A DNA stretch of 64,000 bases from CBDHEY01 sp965262305 (GCA_965262305.1 CBDHEY010000001.1:163785-227784); one strand, 5' to 3'; counted from the first letter of the stretch, positions 54,431-62,329 are shown. Made by a program: numbers and translations. Notes: a model not told the origin generated them from the sequence alone.

Positions 54431-54973
54431 ATGAAATCTAAATTTATAGTTACCGTTGTAAGCTCCGATAAACCTGGTGTCGTAGAATCAATTGCAAATT
54501 GCGTTAAAAACTGTGAGGGAAACTGGCTAGAAAGTCGGCTTGCGCAGATGGCGGGCAAATTTGCGGGAGTGATAAGCGTTAGCATTCCGACTGCGGAAGC
54601 TGACAACCTCAAGCTTCAGTTGGAAAACTTAAAAGCCGAAAAAAATATTCACGCGTTTTTAGACAATGCTTCCGAACTCGAAAGCAGTCATTACGAAGGG
54701 CTAGAAGTCGGATTTTCGGTATCTGGTCCCGATCGCGTCGGAATAGTACAAGAACTTTCAAAAGCAATATCGGATCGAAATATCAATTTACAAACCCTAA
54801 GTTCGGAAATATCCAGTATGCCCTATTCTGGAGAGCCTCTATTCAGCGCAAGTGGAAAGCTGACAGTACCAACAAATGTCGGCCTAAATGAACTCAATGA
54901 TTCACTGAATCAGATTGCCGACAGCTTGGGCGTTGATTTTTCCCTACATACTGAGGAAGAATCAAACCTTTAG
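54431..54973 (+). CDS. ACT-domain protein, GcvR-like
   Basis: 180 residues with two tandem ACT domains (IVTVVSSDKPGVVESIANCV and FSVSGPDRVGIVQELSKAIS), the layout of GcvR, the repressor of the glycine cleavage system that works by binding GcvA. A ligand-binding regulatory role is likely; which amino acid is unknown. GcvR identity is likely but not certain. Confidence 0.8.
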   Translation: MKSKFIVTVVSSDKPGVVESIANCVKNCEGNWLESRLAQMAGKFAGVISVSIPTAEADNLKLQLENLKAEKNIHAFLDNASELESSHYEGLEVGFSVSGPDRVGIVQELSKAISDRNINLQTLSSEISSMPYSGEPLFSASGKLTVPTNVGLNELNDSLNQIADSLGVDFSLHTEEESNL

Positions 54974-55184
54974 ACATAATTATTCTTTTAAAATCAGATA
55001 TATAGTAAAAAAACCACAATCGAACCAATAGTAAAATTTTTGCACCAAAAAAACATTTAAAACAAGAAAAAAATACAAAAGGTACTTTGAACCGCAAGCG
55101 ACACTTCGCTTCAATTGGCGCAGGATGGGCTTTCAGAGTATCATTCCAGCTTAAGAATAAAGGCAGTTTGATTCACCATTCACG

Positions 55185-56969
55185 ATGTATCACGATTATT
55201 TTGGACTAAATGAACAAGCGTTTTCAATCGCTGTAAACCCTAGATACCTTTATATGAGCCAGCAGCATAAAGAAGCTCTGGCGCATTTGCTTTATGGTGT
55301 TAGGGGTGGCGGTTTCGTTATGCTCACCGGCGAAGTGGGTACTGGAAAAACTACGATTGTTCGAAGCCTGCTTGAACAACTACCCAAAAATGCCGAAATT
55401 GCAATCATTTTGAACCCTATGGCGAACGTCATAGAGCTTTTGCAGACAATTAGCGATGAACTCGGCGCACCTTACATGACGGACGAGCTTTCCGTGAAAA
55501 GCTTGACGGATGCGCTTCACCACAAACTATTAGAAAATCATAGAAACGGTAAAAATACCGTTTTACTTATAGATGAAGCCCAATTACTTGAAGCAGATGT
55601 TCTAGAACAAATTCGCCTGCTTACTAACCTCGAAACATCAACGCAAAAACTGCTACAAATTATATTAGTTGGTCAACCAGAACTTAATGACCTTCTAGCC
55701 TTACCTCGCCTTCGGCAGCTTTCACAAAGAATTGTCGCCAGGTTTCATTTACGGCCACTCACCTTAGAAGAAACTGAATACTATATTGAGCACCGTTTGC
55801 AGGTTGCAGGATTAAAAGAAGGCAGAAACCCGTTCTCCCCAACAATAATAAAACGAATTCATCAATTTTCTGGCGGAATACCCAGAATTATTAATGTCAT
55901 TTGCGAAAGAACACTGATTGGTGCTTATGGCCACAATAAACAGCATATCGACGACCAGATTCTTGGGTTGGCCAAACGAGAAGTTCTAGGAGAAAGGAAA
56001 CAAGTTTCAGCAAAGCAAGTTGCCGAAGAATTTAAATATAAAGTTGAATTGCCAGATCTAAAAGAAGTATTCAAAAAGTACTACTGGCAAATTACTGCCG
56101 TGATCGGCGCCGCGGTGTTTGCATGCCTCATGCTTTTGATCGTATTGCTACTGCGATCACCTGAAAATCAAAGTCCCGTAATAACTTCCATACCAACTCA
56201 AGATACAGAAGCGGTCGAAGAAAACGCGCAAGAAGTGCCTAAAGTCGAAACGACACCAGAAATTCAAGAACCATTGCCAACACAAGTATTAGCCGAATCT
56301 TCGCCAGAAGCAATTCTTCCACCGCTCAACAACGATGCGCCTCTTACAACAGAAGTGAATTTCGCTTTGAATCAGAAGTTTGATATTTCTGATAAAGGAT
56401 TAAGCGAAAGTGTGTATTTTAATTACCTAGGGTTTGAATTATCGAACCGAACACCGCCTTGCTGGCAAATGAGTCGACAAGGGTATGAATGCAAACAAGC
56501 AAAGTTTGATACATGGGATGATGTAGTAAAGTTAAATAGACCTCTGATTCTTACACTTATTACACCTGAAAAGTTTTTTTCTTATGCAGTGCTTGCAGGT
56601 CTAAACGAATCCAGCGCTTTAATTGTAAATGAAGATGGTACACCATTAAATGTTCCCCTATCCGAAATTGGCCCATTGTGGACAGGTAAAACACTATATG
56701 TATGGAATAAGCCTGAAGGATTTAAAAAACCACTAAAAGTTGGCGACAGCTCACCACTTGTCGCCGATGTTGCGGAAAAATTTGCCTTACTCGATGAACA
56801 AGACAAACCACTTACTAAAAATAACTTTAATCAGCCACTTGTGCGTCGTGTAAAAATATTTCAAAGCACACATGGAATCACGGATGACGGAATTTTAGGC
56901 CAGCGCACTTTGATGAAACTTAATGAAGAAGTTGGAGAAACCTTTGTATTGCAAAATGAATTTGATTAG
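55185..56969 (+). CDS. gspA: GspA/ExeA-like AAA ATPase with peptidoglycan-binding domain
   Basis: 594 residues. N-terminal AAA ATPase (about 1-270: MYHDYFGLNEQAFSIAVNPR, Walker A LTGEVGTGKTTIVRSLL, Walker B VLLIDEAQLL), a membrane helix (about 303-324), a C39-like/linker region (TPPCWQMSRQGYECK) and a C-terminal PG_binding_1 domain (RVKIFQSTHGITDDGILGQR). GspA with GspB inserts the type II secretin through peptidoglycan. gspB follows after 42 bp. Confidence 0.92.
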   Translation: MYHDYFGLNEQAFSIAVNPRYLYMSQQHKEALAHLLYGVRGGGFVMLTGEVGTGKTTIVRSLLEQLPKNAEIAIILNPMANVIELLQTISDELGAPYMTDELSVKSLTDALHHKLLENHRNGKNTVLLIDEAQLLEADVLEQIRLLTNLETSTQKLLQIILVGQPELNDLLALPRLRQLSQRIVARFHLRPLTLEETEYYIEHRLQVAGLKEGRNPFSPTIIKRIHQFSGGIPRIINVICERTLIGAYGHNKQHIDDQILGLAKREVLGERKQVSAKQVAEEFKYKVELPDLKEVFKKYYWQITAVIGAAVFACLMLLIVLLLRSPENQSPVITSIPTQDTEAVEENAQEVPKVETTPEIQEPLPTQVLAESSPEAILPPLNNDAPLTTEVNFALNQKFDISDKGLSESVYFNYLGFELSNRTPPCWQMSRQGYECKQAKFDTWDDVVKLNRPLILTLITPEKFFSYAVLAGLNESSALIVNEDGTPLNVPLSEIGPLWTGKTLYVWNKPEGFKKPLKVGDSSPLVADVAEKFALLDEQDKPLTKNNFNQPLVRRVKIFQSTHGITDDGILGQRTLMKLNEEVGETFVLQNEFD

Positions 56970-57011
56970 TCAACTTCTAAAATAGATTCAAGGTAAAGAA
57001 GTAAATATTCC

Positions 57012-57863
57012 ATGTCACTTATTTTAGATGCACTCAATAAAGCCGATAGAGACAGAGCAAATAAGCTTAAAAAAAGCCCCTCTATCGACGCAGATCATAA
57101 AATTCCTATTATTGGGGCGAATGCATACCTCCATAATAAAAAATTTGTCGCTCTTGTTGTTTTGGCCATTTTCGCGATTATTTTTCTTGCATTCTATCTG
57201 GGTAAAAGTAGCGCTCCAGAAACACCGCAACGTGTTTTTACGACTCCAAATATAAAACCAAATAAACCACAACCTGCATCTAACATTTCGACAAACAGAA
57301 ATGAAACAACTAGAGCCAGCACCCCTACAACTCAGTATAAAAGTAACGAATCTGAGAAAAAACAAATAGCAACCTACTCGAAAACCAAAGAAAAATTGCA
57401 GCAAAAGCAAATTGATGCGGAGTACAGACGAGCAGAAAGGTTCACACCTATCGAAATTACCAATGATACGCAAGAATCACAAAAAGATGTTTCAAATAAT
57501 ATTGCTTCAATATATCAGGAAACTGAAGAGCCCATTGCCAGCAAAAACATTATCGCCGCATCAAAAGATGTTGAACCTCAACCGGAAAAAAGTGAAGGGA
57601 CTGCAATGGCTGACTACCCAGAATTAGGATCCATTCGAGATCTGCCTTGGAATATGCAAGATCAAATACCGACGCTGACCTATTCTGAACACAATTATTC
57701 CAACAGTAATGCCAACATTAAAGTTAATAATCGTCGTTTTCAAAAAGGATCAAAAGTGGCACCCGATCTTACTATCGAAAAAATTCTTGAAGATGGTGTT
57801 ATTATGCGCTTTAAAGATAAGCGATTTAAAATGCGAGCGCTAAGTAGCTGGGTGAACATCTAG
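57012..57863 (+). CDS. gspB: General secretion pathway protein GspB
   Basis: 283 residues. The N-terminus SLILDALNKADRDRANKLKK is the GspB/ExeB signature, followed by one membrane helix (about 45-65), a Pro/Thr/Lys-rich periplasmic linker and the conserved C-terminal domain (DLPWNMQDQIPTLTYSEHNY, RRFQKGSKVAPDLTIEKILE DGVIMRFKDKRFK). Partner of GspA in placing the type II secretin. Other gsp genes are not in the window. Confidence 0.92.
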   Translation: MSLILDALNKADRDRANKLKKSPSIDADHKIPIIGANAYLHNKKFVALVVLAIFAIIFLAFYLGKSSAPETPQRVFTTPNIKPNKPQPASNISTNRNETTRASTPTTQYKSNESEKKQIATYSKTKEKLQQKQIDAEYRRAERFTPIEITNDTQESQKDVSNNIASIYQETEEPIASKNIIAASKDVEPQPEKSEGTAMADYPELGSIRDLPWNMQDQIPTLTYSEHNYSNSNANIKVNNRRFQKGSKVAPDLTIEKILEDGVIMRFKDKRFKMRALSSWVNI

Positions 57864-58208
57864 ACTCCTAGCCTTCTGCACATTTTGCCTCAAACCCTAT
57901 CTACGGTTTTCAGTTTTTTATTTCTTTACCGAAAATTTTTGTTATTTAAAAAACACAAATTTTGGCATTTGACTCCGCCCCTTATTTTAATAATTCCTTT
58001 CAGTAACATTACAAAATGTGGTCAAAAAAAATCACAAACTACAGTTTTTAAAATCCAAATTTTAATAAAATCAATTACATCTTATTACGACTGATTTATT
58101 TAAATACTAATTTGGATATTGCTGCTTTTTGCTAACTGCTACCATTGAAGACTCATCATCTATCTTTTATCAAATGGCATTTAAAAATCCAACCATTACT
58201 TAATCGTC
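57864..58208. other. Intergenic stretch between gspB and intI
   Basis: 345 bp, very AT-rich. A 69-codon rightward ORF here lacks a ribosome-binding site and coding character. This is the inner boundary of the integron; no direct repeat or remnant of another element is visible. Confidence 0.45.
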
Positions 58209-59198
58209 TTAAGCCAATCGATCAACGGGACTTTTCACACCTTTACCGCCACGATTAATGACATGTGTGTAGATTTCCGTTGTTGCAATATCTGAATGTC
58301 CCAGCAATTCTTGAATGGTTCTTAAGTCATACCCAGCCTCAAGTAAATGAGTAGCAAAACTATGGCGGAAACTGTGTGAACGCGCAGGTTTTTTCACGTT
58401 TGCCGCACTCACCGCTTTTTTAAGTTGCTTAGCTAAACTAGAAGGATGCATGTGATGACGTCTTAATATACCTGAACGAGGGTCTCGACTGATATTGTTT
58501 GAAGGAAAGAGAAACTGCCATGCGGTTTCTCGCGCAGCACTCGGGTATTTTCGAGCGAGAGCATCTGGTAAAAATACTTCACCATAACCGTCTTGAATAT
58601 CCTTTTTGTGCAAGTATTCGACTGACTCTACTTGCTCTCTTAAGTTAGAGATGATTTTATCCGGTAAAATAGTCGAGCGATCTTTATTTCCCTTACCGCC
58701 ACGCACGATAATGTTTTTACTACTGAAATCAATATCTTTTATTCTCAAAGATAGCAATTCAGCTTTGCGTAAACCTGACCCATACATGATTTCAACTTGA
58801 AGGCGATAAACCCCGCGTAAATGCTGAATGATAGCTGCAATCTCTTCTCTACTATATACAACTGGCAACCTGCGGTATTGTTTAGCTGGCGCATAGTCTA
58901 AATCATCTACATCAACTCCCATAAAGCGTTTATATAAATACACCAGCGCATTCAGGGCTGTGCGCTGAGTATTTACAGAGCAGTAGCGTGTATTTGACAA
59001 ATCTGCTAGAAAACACTCAATGTGTTTTGAGTCCATCTTTTTAGGGTGTTCCTTATTGTGAAAATAAATAAAGCGTTTTACCCAATGAATGTATGTTTGT
59101 TCCGTCCGATAAGAAAGACCGTTTTTCCGCATATGCAATCGGAGTTGATCAAGCATTCGTGGGGAATTAGGCGAAATAGCAACTCGAATATCTTCCAT
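58209..59198 (-). CDS. intI: Integron integrase IntI
   Basis: 329 residues, full length. Tyrosine recombinase that inserts and excises cassettes by attI x attC recombination. Catalytic residues R144 (GSGLRKAELLSLR), H275/R278 (SHSFRHSFATHLLEAGYDLR), H301 (LLGHSDIATTEIYTHV) and Y310 are all present. The IntI-only insertion (about 205-250, FLPDALARKYPSAARETAW then DPRSGILRRHHMHPSSLAK) separates it from XerC/D. N-terminal SAM-like domain 15-95 (MLDQLRLHMRKNGLSYRTEQ). A LexA-like box lies 15 bp upstream of the ATG, so SOS induction is expected. No frameshift or missing residue: probably active. Confidence 0.97.
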   Translation of the reverse strand: MEDIRVAISPNSPRMLDQLRLHMRKNGLSYRTEQTYIHWVKRFIYFHNKEHPKKMDSKHIECFLADLSNTRYCSVNTQRTALNALVYLYKRFMGVDVDDLDYAPAKQYRRLPVVYSREEIAAIIQHLRGVYRLQVEIMYGSGLRKAELLSLRIKDIDFSSKNIIVRGGKGNKDRSTILPDKIISNLREQVESVEYLHKKDIQDGYGEVFLPDALARKYPSAARETAWQFLFPSNNISRDPRSGILRRHHMHPSSLAKQLKKAVSAANVKKPARSHSFRHSFATHLLEAGYDLRTIQELLGHSDIATTEIYTHVINRGGKGVKSPVDRLA

Positions 59199-59213
59199 AA
59201 TAATCCATCAAAA

Positions 59214-59229
59214 CTGTATATATAATCAG
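59214..59229 (-). promoter_or_regulatory. LexA-like (SOS) box at intI
   Basis: CTGTATATATAATCAG: CTG-N10-CAG spacing with an AT core, 14 of 16 positions as in CTGTATATATATACAG. It sits 15 bp before the intI start codon, where it would cover the promoter or early transcript, as in other integrons where LexA represses intI. Confidence 0.8.
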
Positions 59230-59278
59230 TATTTTCCATAAAATATCATAGTCTGACAAGTCCAAGATCAGTAGACCT

Positions 59279-59477
59279 ATTCTCTTGATCAGTTTATTAT
59301 TTGCTAAGTTATTGAAATTTAAAGAATAGATAATTTTGATCAAGGGAAAGCAAAAGTTTCAATACTCCACTGTTCTCTTGTTATCAAAATATATCAACCG
59401 AAGACTCACATCTAACTAGTTGTTTTTATTGATAAAAAGCTTTAGTGATTGTCACTGCTTATTTTGATCAAGAGAAC
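59279..59477. repeat. Four copies of a TTTTGATCAAGAGAAC-like motif in the attI region
   Basis: Copies: 59279-59291 (reverse), 59331-59348 (forward, TAATTTTGATCAAGGGAA), 59372-59391 (reverse, with a 2-bp insertion) and 59460-59477 (forward, TATTTTGATCAAGAGAAC). The third and fourth make an inverted repeat with 18 matching bases. Orientation alternates. May be integrase-binding repeats of attI or sites for an unknown regulator. Confidence 0.6.
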
Positions 59478-59510
59478 GGTGATAAGTGGAACGAGTCTAT
59501 TGATTAAACT

Positions 59511-59517
59511 GTTAAGT
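59511..59517 (+). other. attI: attI core site (crossover)
   Basis: GTTAAGT matches GTTRRRY. It lies between the intI promoter region and the first cassette, 7 bp before that cassette's start codon; crossover is expected between G59511 and T59512. The outer limits of attI cannot be fixed by eye. Confidence 0.75.
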
Positions 59518-59523
59518 TTCACT

Positions 59524-59898
59524 ATGGATGATCGAGCTTTTACAAAGTTAATAGAATTTCTGGAACGAGTTCCAGCAACAATCGGTACAATTGGAAAAGG
59601 TAGCGATGAAGACGGACGTTGGTGGGTGAAATTTGAAATAGATATTCACCATCAATTTGCATGGCATACTGTTCAAGAATTTGGTCACGTGCTCAATTAT
59701 ATGTCCGTGCATGAGCGGTTACCTACAAGCTTTCATCCAGTTTCTCCACCTCCGTATATGAACGGAGGCCCAGAAGAATATTTATCTTGGGTTATAGAAT
59801 GTCATAACCCAGAGTTTAGGCCTGGCACCTGCGCGGAGTGGTTAATTGGCCGATTCCCAAACCCTGTAGAAGATTTAGAGAAATGGGAAAACGAGTGA
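59524..59898 (+). CDS. Cassette 1: conserved integron-cassette hypothetical protein
   Basis: About 124 residues, soluble, no membrane helix. LIEFLERVPATIGTIGKGSD, DEDGRWWVKFEIDIHHQFAW, VQEFGHVLNYMSVHERLPT and SPPPYMNGGPEEYLSWVIE recall, from memory, a family of about 120-residue proteins found repeatedly in integron cassettes of varied proteobacteria, function unknown. ATG 59524 is the first in-frame start inside the cassette; the frame extends upstream to 59449 only by reading through attI. The stop is 3 bp before attC1. Confidence 0.85.
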   Translation: MDDRAFTKLIEFLERVPATIGTIGKGSDEDGRWWVKFEIDIHHQFAWHTVQEFGHVLNYMSVHERLPTSFHPVSPPPYMNGGPEEYLSWVIECHNPEFRPGTCAEWLIGRFPNPVEDLEKWENE

Positions 59899-59901
59899 CA
59901 C

Positions 59902-59983
59902 ACTTAACAAACGCCTTAAAAATCGCGCACAAGTGCGCTGGACTCGCAAACAAGTTTGCTCGCATTTTAGGCGGGCGTTATAC
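59902..59983 (+). other. attC: attC1
   Basis: R'' ACTTAAC, R' GTTATAC. Arms AACGCCTTAAAAATCGCG and CGCATTTTAGGCGGGCGTT pair with the usual extra-helical bases; the GGCGGGCGTTA end and AACAAACGCC start resemble Vibrio VCR-type attC sites. 82 bp. Confidence 0.92.
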
Positions 59984-60003
59984 AAATTTCATAGGCTATT
60001 AAG

Positions 60004-60438
60004 ATGAACGAAATTTACGAATCGCCAAAGTCAGATATAGATGTAAGTGACACTAAAACTAAAGGTAATATATGGTGGAAAATATGCTTTTTCGTGATGC
60101 TTTTATTTACCATATATATGCAAATTTATAATTACTTATTTGATCCAAATGATCATGTATCCATTTATGCTTTAATACTCAATTCATTTAGATATTGGTT
60201 AATAGTTTTTGCGATTTTTGGATTGGCGTATGGTAAAAAATATTTTAATCATATATTTTGGTATGCTTTTCTCGCATATGTTCTAGCTATTGATGCCTTT
60301 GTTATTGTAAGAGGTATTTTAATATCCATATATAACCCTGATTTAGTTTATCCAATATCTGCTTATATATTCGAGTATGCGTCTTATTTTATATCATGGC
60401 TATCGGTCATACTTTATGCAAGGTATGTGCGTGTATAA
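60004..60438 (+). CDS. Cassette 2: small integral membrane protein
   Basis: 144 residues, not recognised. A hydrophilic N-terminus of about 24 residues (NEIYESPKSDIDVSDTKTKG) precedes four predicted membrane helices (CFFVMLLFTIYMQIYNYLF; YWLIVFAIFGLAYG; WYAFLAYVLAIDAFVIVRGI; YASYFISWLSVILYARY). Starts 26 bp after the cassette boundary; the stop TAA is formed within the R'' box of attC2. Confidence 0.75.
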   Translation: MNEIYESPKSDIDVSDTKTKGNIWWKICFFVMLLFTIYMQIYNYLFDPNDHVSIYALILNSFRYWLIVFAIFGLAYGKKYFNHIFWYAFLAYVLAIDAFVIVRGILISIYNPDLVYPISAYIFEYASYFISWLSVILYARYVRV

Positions 60439-60516
60439 CAATCACAGTCACGGCGATTCCTATTTCGTTTCGCCTTTGGCTTCACTACATAGTCTCGCGT
60501 GCTGTGGGCGTTACAT
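60433..60516 (+). other. attC: attC2
   Basis: R'' GTATAAC and R' GTTACAT; left arm CACAGTCACGGCGA pairs with right arm TCTCGCGTGCTGTGGGCG. 84 bp, with an AT-rich middle. Confidence 0.88.
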
Positions 60517-60528
60517 TCCAAGAAAACT

Positions 60529-61113
60529 ATGATCAAGAACGGACATACATACATAAACCAATATGGCTCGCCTATTTTTGGTGGTTTTAGATGGCTAACG
60601 TTTAAAAAAATCCATAAATGTAATATGGCAAATGGAATTGAATCTAAAGTTACAGAAGGATTTAAAAAGACGATAGAGGATTGCAAAAAAATTGGATTGT
60701 GTTTACCAACTAGCTTTAGAAAATTTTTCAAGAATGAAGGTTACTGGGCATTCTTTAGAAGTTACAATGGTGGATTTTTTGATTTTACGAAACCACCAAT
60801 TAAGTATCCTTGCTCCAACGGATACTTAATTCGATTTATATGTGACTCTCAATATTGTCATTTTTATTACCTTTACTTAGAAAAAGGTAGCCTAGATCAT
60901 AAAATCTTGTGGGCTGAAGATGATGTAGATTGGGGCCTATATGCGTCTAAAAACGAATTAGAGCAAGAGGCTGCTACAGAAGGCGAGATCGATTTTAGCA
61001 AAGTTCATTTAGTAGATAATGATTTTGAGCATTTTATGTGGGCTCATTATAAAAAACATGAAAAACTTATAAAAAATGTAACAAATAAATCTAAAGGGAC
61101 GCCTACTACGTAG
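60529..61113 (+). CDS. Cassette 3: SMI1/KNR4 (SUKH)-like protein
   Basis: 194 residues. The middle part reads LCLPTSFRKFFKN ... YNGGFFDF ... SNGYLIRFICDSQYCHFYYL YLEKGSLDHKIL, which resembles the SMI1/KNR4 (SUKH) superfamily, many members of which are immunity proteins against toxins. The match is by eye and weak outside this stretch. ATG 60529 is 18 bp inside the cassette; an ATG at 60499 lies in attC2 and is rejected. The last 12 codons and stop are encoded inside attC3. Confidence 0.7.
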   Translation: MIKNGHTYINQYGSPIFGGFRWLTFKKIHKCNMANGIESKVTEGFKKTIEDCKKIGLCLPTSFRKFFKNEGYWAFFRSYNGGFFDFTKPPIKYPCSNGYLIRFICDSQYCHFYYLYLEKGSLDHKILWAEDDVDWGLYASKNELEQEAATEGEIDFSKVHLVDNDFEHFMWAHYKKHEKLIKNVTNKSKGTPTT

Positions 61114-61137
61114 GCGCCCTTAATTTAGGCGTTATAC
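61076..61137 (+). other. attC: attC3
   Basis: R'' ATGTAAC, R' GTTATAC; CTAAAGGGACGCCTAC pairs with GTAGGCGCCCTTAATTTAG. The shortest site here (62 bp), nearly a simple hairpin. It encodes the C-terminus of cassette 3. Confidence 0.88.
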
Positions 61138-61141
61138 GTAA

Positions 61142-61477
61142 ATGAATATAGATATACCAAAAAAACCAAAATTTTATAGATTAAGATTGTATATGCCTAT
61201 TATAGGTATTCTATTGCTCGTCTTTTGGTTCGGTTTTGCACAAACATTGTTCGAAAAAACTATTGTCGGAGTCATTGGATTTAGTCTTGCTATGGCTTTT
61301 AGGTACTTGTTTGATCCAAAGGAAGTTAGCGAGTATTTAAAGTACGAAATGGAATTGGAAAAACAAGAACAAAATCAAAAGATTTCCGAATCAAATGTTA
61401 ATGAAAATATAGCCGCATTTATTGAGGAGCAACGAATTAAAAAACAGAATGCAAAATGGTGGCAATTTTGGATTTAA
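61142..61477 (+). CDS. Cassette 4: small two-helix membrane protein
   Basis: 111 residues, not recognised. Short basic N-terminus, two membrane helices (YMPIIGILLLVFWFGFAQTL; TIVGVIGFSLAMAFRYLF), then an amphipathic Glu/Lys/Gln-rich tail (YLKYEMELEKQEQNQKISES) ending KWWQFWI. Starts 10 bp after the cassette boundary; stop directly before attC4. Confidence 0.75.
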   Translation: MNIDIPKKPKFYRLRLYMPIIGILLLVFWFGFAQTLFEKTIVGVIGFSLAMAFRYLFDPKEVSEYLKYEMELEKQEQNQKISESNVNENIAAFIEEQRIKKQNAKWWQFWI

Positions 61478-61480
61478 AAC

Positions 61481-61587
61481 GTATAACAAATTGCTCAAGG
61501 TGGGACGTTTTCTACGTCGTTTCATTATGTGCTTAAATAGCACATAATAAATCAACTACAAAAACGCCCCTTAGCAAGGCGTTATGC
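61481..61587 (+). other. attC: attC4
   Basis: R'' GTATAAC, R' GTTATGC; left TTGCTCAAGGTGGGACGTTTT pairs with right AAAACGCCCCTTAGCAAGGCG. The loop holds GTGCTTAAATAGCAC and AATCAACTACAA, shared with attC5. 107 bp. Confidence 0.92.
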
Positions 61588-61608
61588 AACTCTGTCACAG
61601 ATAAAGAT

Positions 61609-61917
61609 ATGGCAACGAATAAAATAAAAACGGATATTTATATTCAAAGTGAAGAAGTTGTGTTGAAGATAACTGATGATTATAACTGGGGTGATAATGA
61701 TCGTAGTCATCTGGCTGATATTATAAAAATACTAAAAACGCATTTAGGTAAATTTATCAGTGGCGAGATATATGATGATTACCCTAATGCAAAAGGTAAA
61801 AATCGTATTGTGGAAATTGTGGGGAAGCACGCCCAGAATGATGAAACTAGGAAAATATTTTCTCTCTTGGAGAAATCACATAGTTTTAGCATTAGATTTA
61901 CTCAGCAACAAAAATAG
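61609..61917 (+). CDS. Cassette 5: small soluble hypothetical protein
   Basis: 102 residues, no membrane helix, not recognised with confidence. TDIYIQSEEVVLKITDDYNW is followed by DIIKILKTHLGKFISGEIYD DYPNAKGKNRIVEIVG and a C-terminal strand SFSIRFTQQ; alternating beta-alpha pattern of a compact domain. Starts 27 bp after the boundary. Confidence 0.75.
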   Translation: MATNKIKTDIYIQSEEVVLKITDDYNWGDNDRSHLADIIKILKTHLGKFISGEIYDDYPNAKGKNRIVEIVGKHAQNDETRKIFSLLEKSHSFSIRFTQQQK

Positions 61918-61922
61918 CATGC

Positions 61923-62028
61923 GCATAACAAAGCTATTAACCGGACACCATTTCCGTCGCTTTAGTTTTGTGCTTAGATAGCACAAAACAAAATCAACTA
62001 CAATTTGCCGGTTATAGCGGCGTTATGT
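61923..62028 (+). other. attC: attC5
   Basis: R'' GCATAAC, R' GTTATGT; left AGCTATTAACCGGACA pairs with right TGCCGGTTATAGCGG. Loop GTGCTTAGATAGCAC and AATCAACTACAA, close relative of attC4. 106 bp. Confidence 0.92.
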
Positions 62029-62043
62029 GCTATAGGCAAAAAA

Positions 62044-62316
62044 ATGGACATAGAATCGGCTCTAAATGAACTTAAATCCGCTGGATTGATAGCCCGGTTT
62101 GATGAGAAAAATGTGCATATATGGGGTGGATTAAAAGAGCAAAAGAGTGCGGAAAGTATAAGCGTTATAATTAAAAACTTTGGGATATATAAGACCAAAA
62201 ACGGCTGGATCGCAGGTACTCCAGGTCAAGGGCAAATCGATAATTCTCAGCATTTCGATGAATTAGAAGCCGCTGTTAACTACGTAAAAAAATATTATAT
62301 TGAGTTGAGCAATTGA
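62044..62316 (+). CDS. Cassette 6: small soluble hypothetical protein
   Basis: 90 residues, not recognised. ESALNELKSAGLIARFDEKN VHIWGGLKEQKSAESI, then IKNFGIYKTKNGWIAGTPGQ and a C-terminal helix (LEAAVNYVKKYYIEL). Size and pattern suit a small alpha/beta adaptor or antitoxin-like protein, but this is a guess. ATG 62044 is 21 bp inside the cassette; the upstream ATG at 62005 lies in attC5. Confidence 0.7.
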   Translation: MDIESALNELKSAGLIARFDEKNVHIWGGLKEQKSAESISVIIKNFGIYKTKNGWIAGTPGQGQIDNSQHFDELEAAVNYVKKYYIELSN

Positions 62317-62329
62317 ATATAAACAAAAC

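Larger units (their letters stand above)
59199..59510. other. intI-attI intergenic region
   Basis: 312 bp with the LexA box at the intI end and the four repeated motifs described separately. It should hold the intI promoter and possibly the cassette promoter Pc, but no -35/-10 pair is convincing enough to place. No gene. Confidence 0.5.

Noticed and set aside
57885..58094. 69-codon plus-strand ORF between gspB and intI
   Set aside because: AT-rich Phe/Leu/Lys composition, no Shine-Dalgarno sequence, and no recognisable motif.
60396..60590. ORF crossing attC2 (frame-shifted from cassettes 2 and 3)
   Set aside because: It spans a recombination site and overlaps two better ORFs; no sensible start within a cassette.
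62005..62043. Upstream ATG for cassette 6
   Set aside because: It lies inside attC5, so after recombination the ORF would change; ATG 62044 is the first start inside the cassette.
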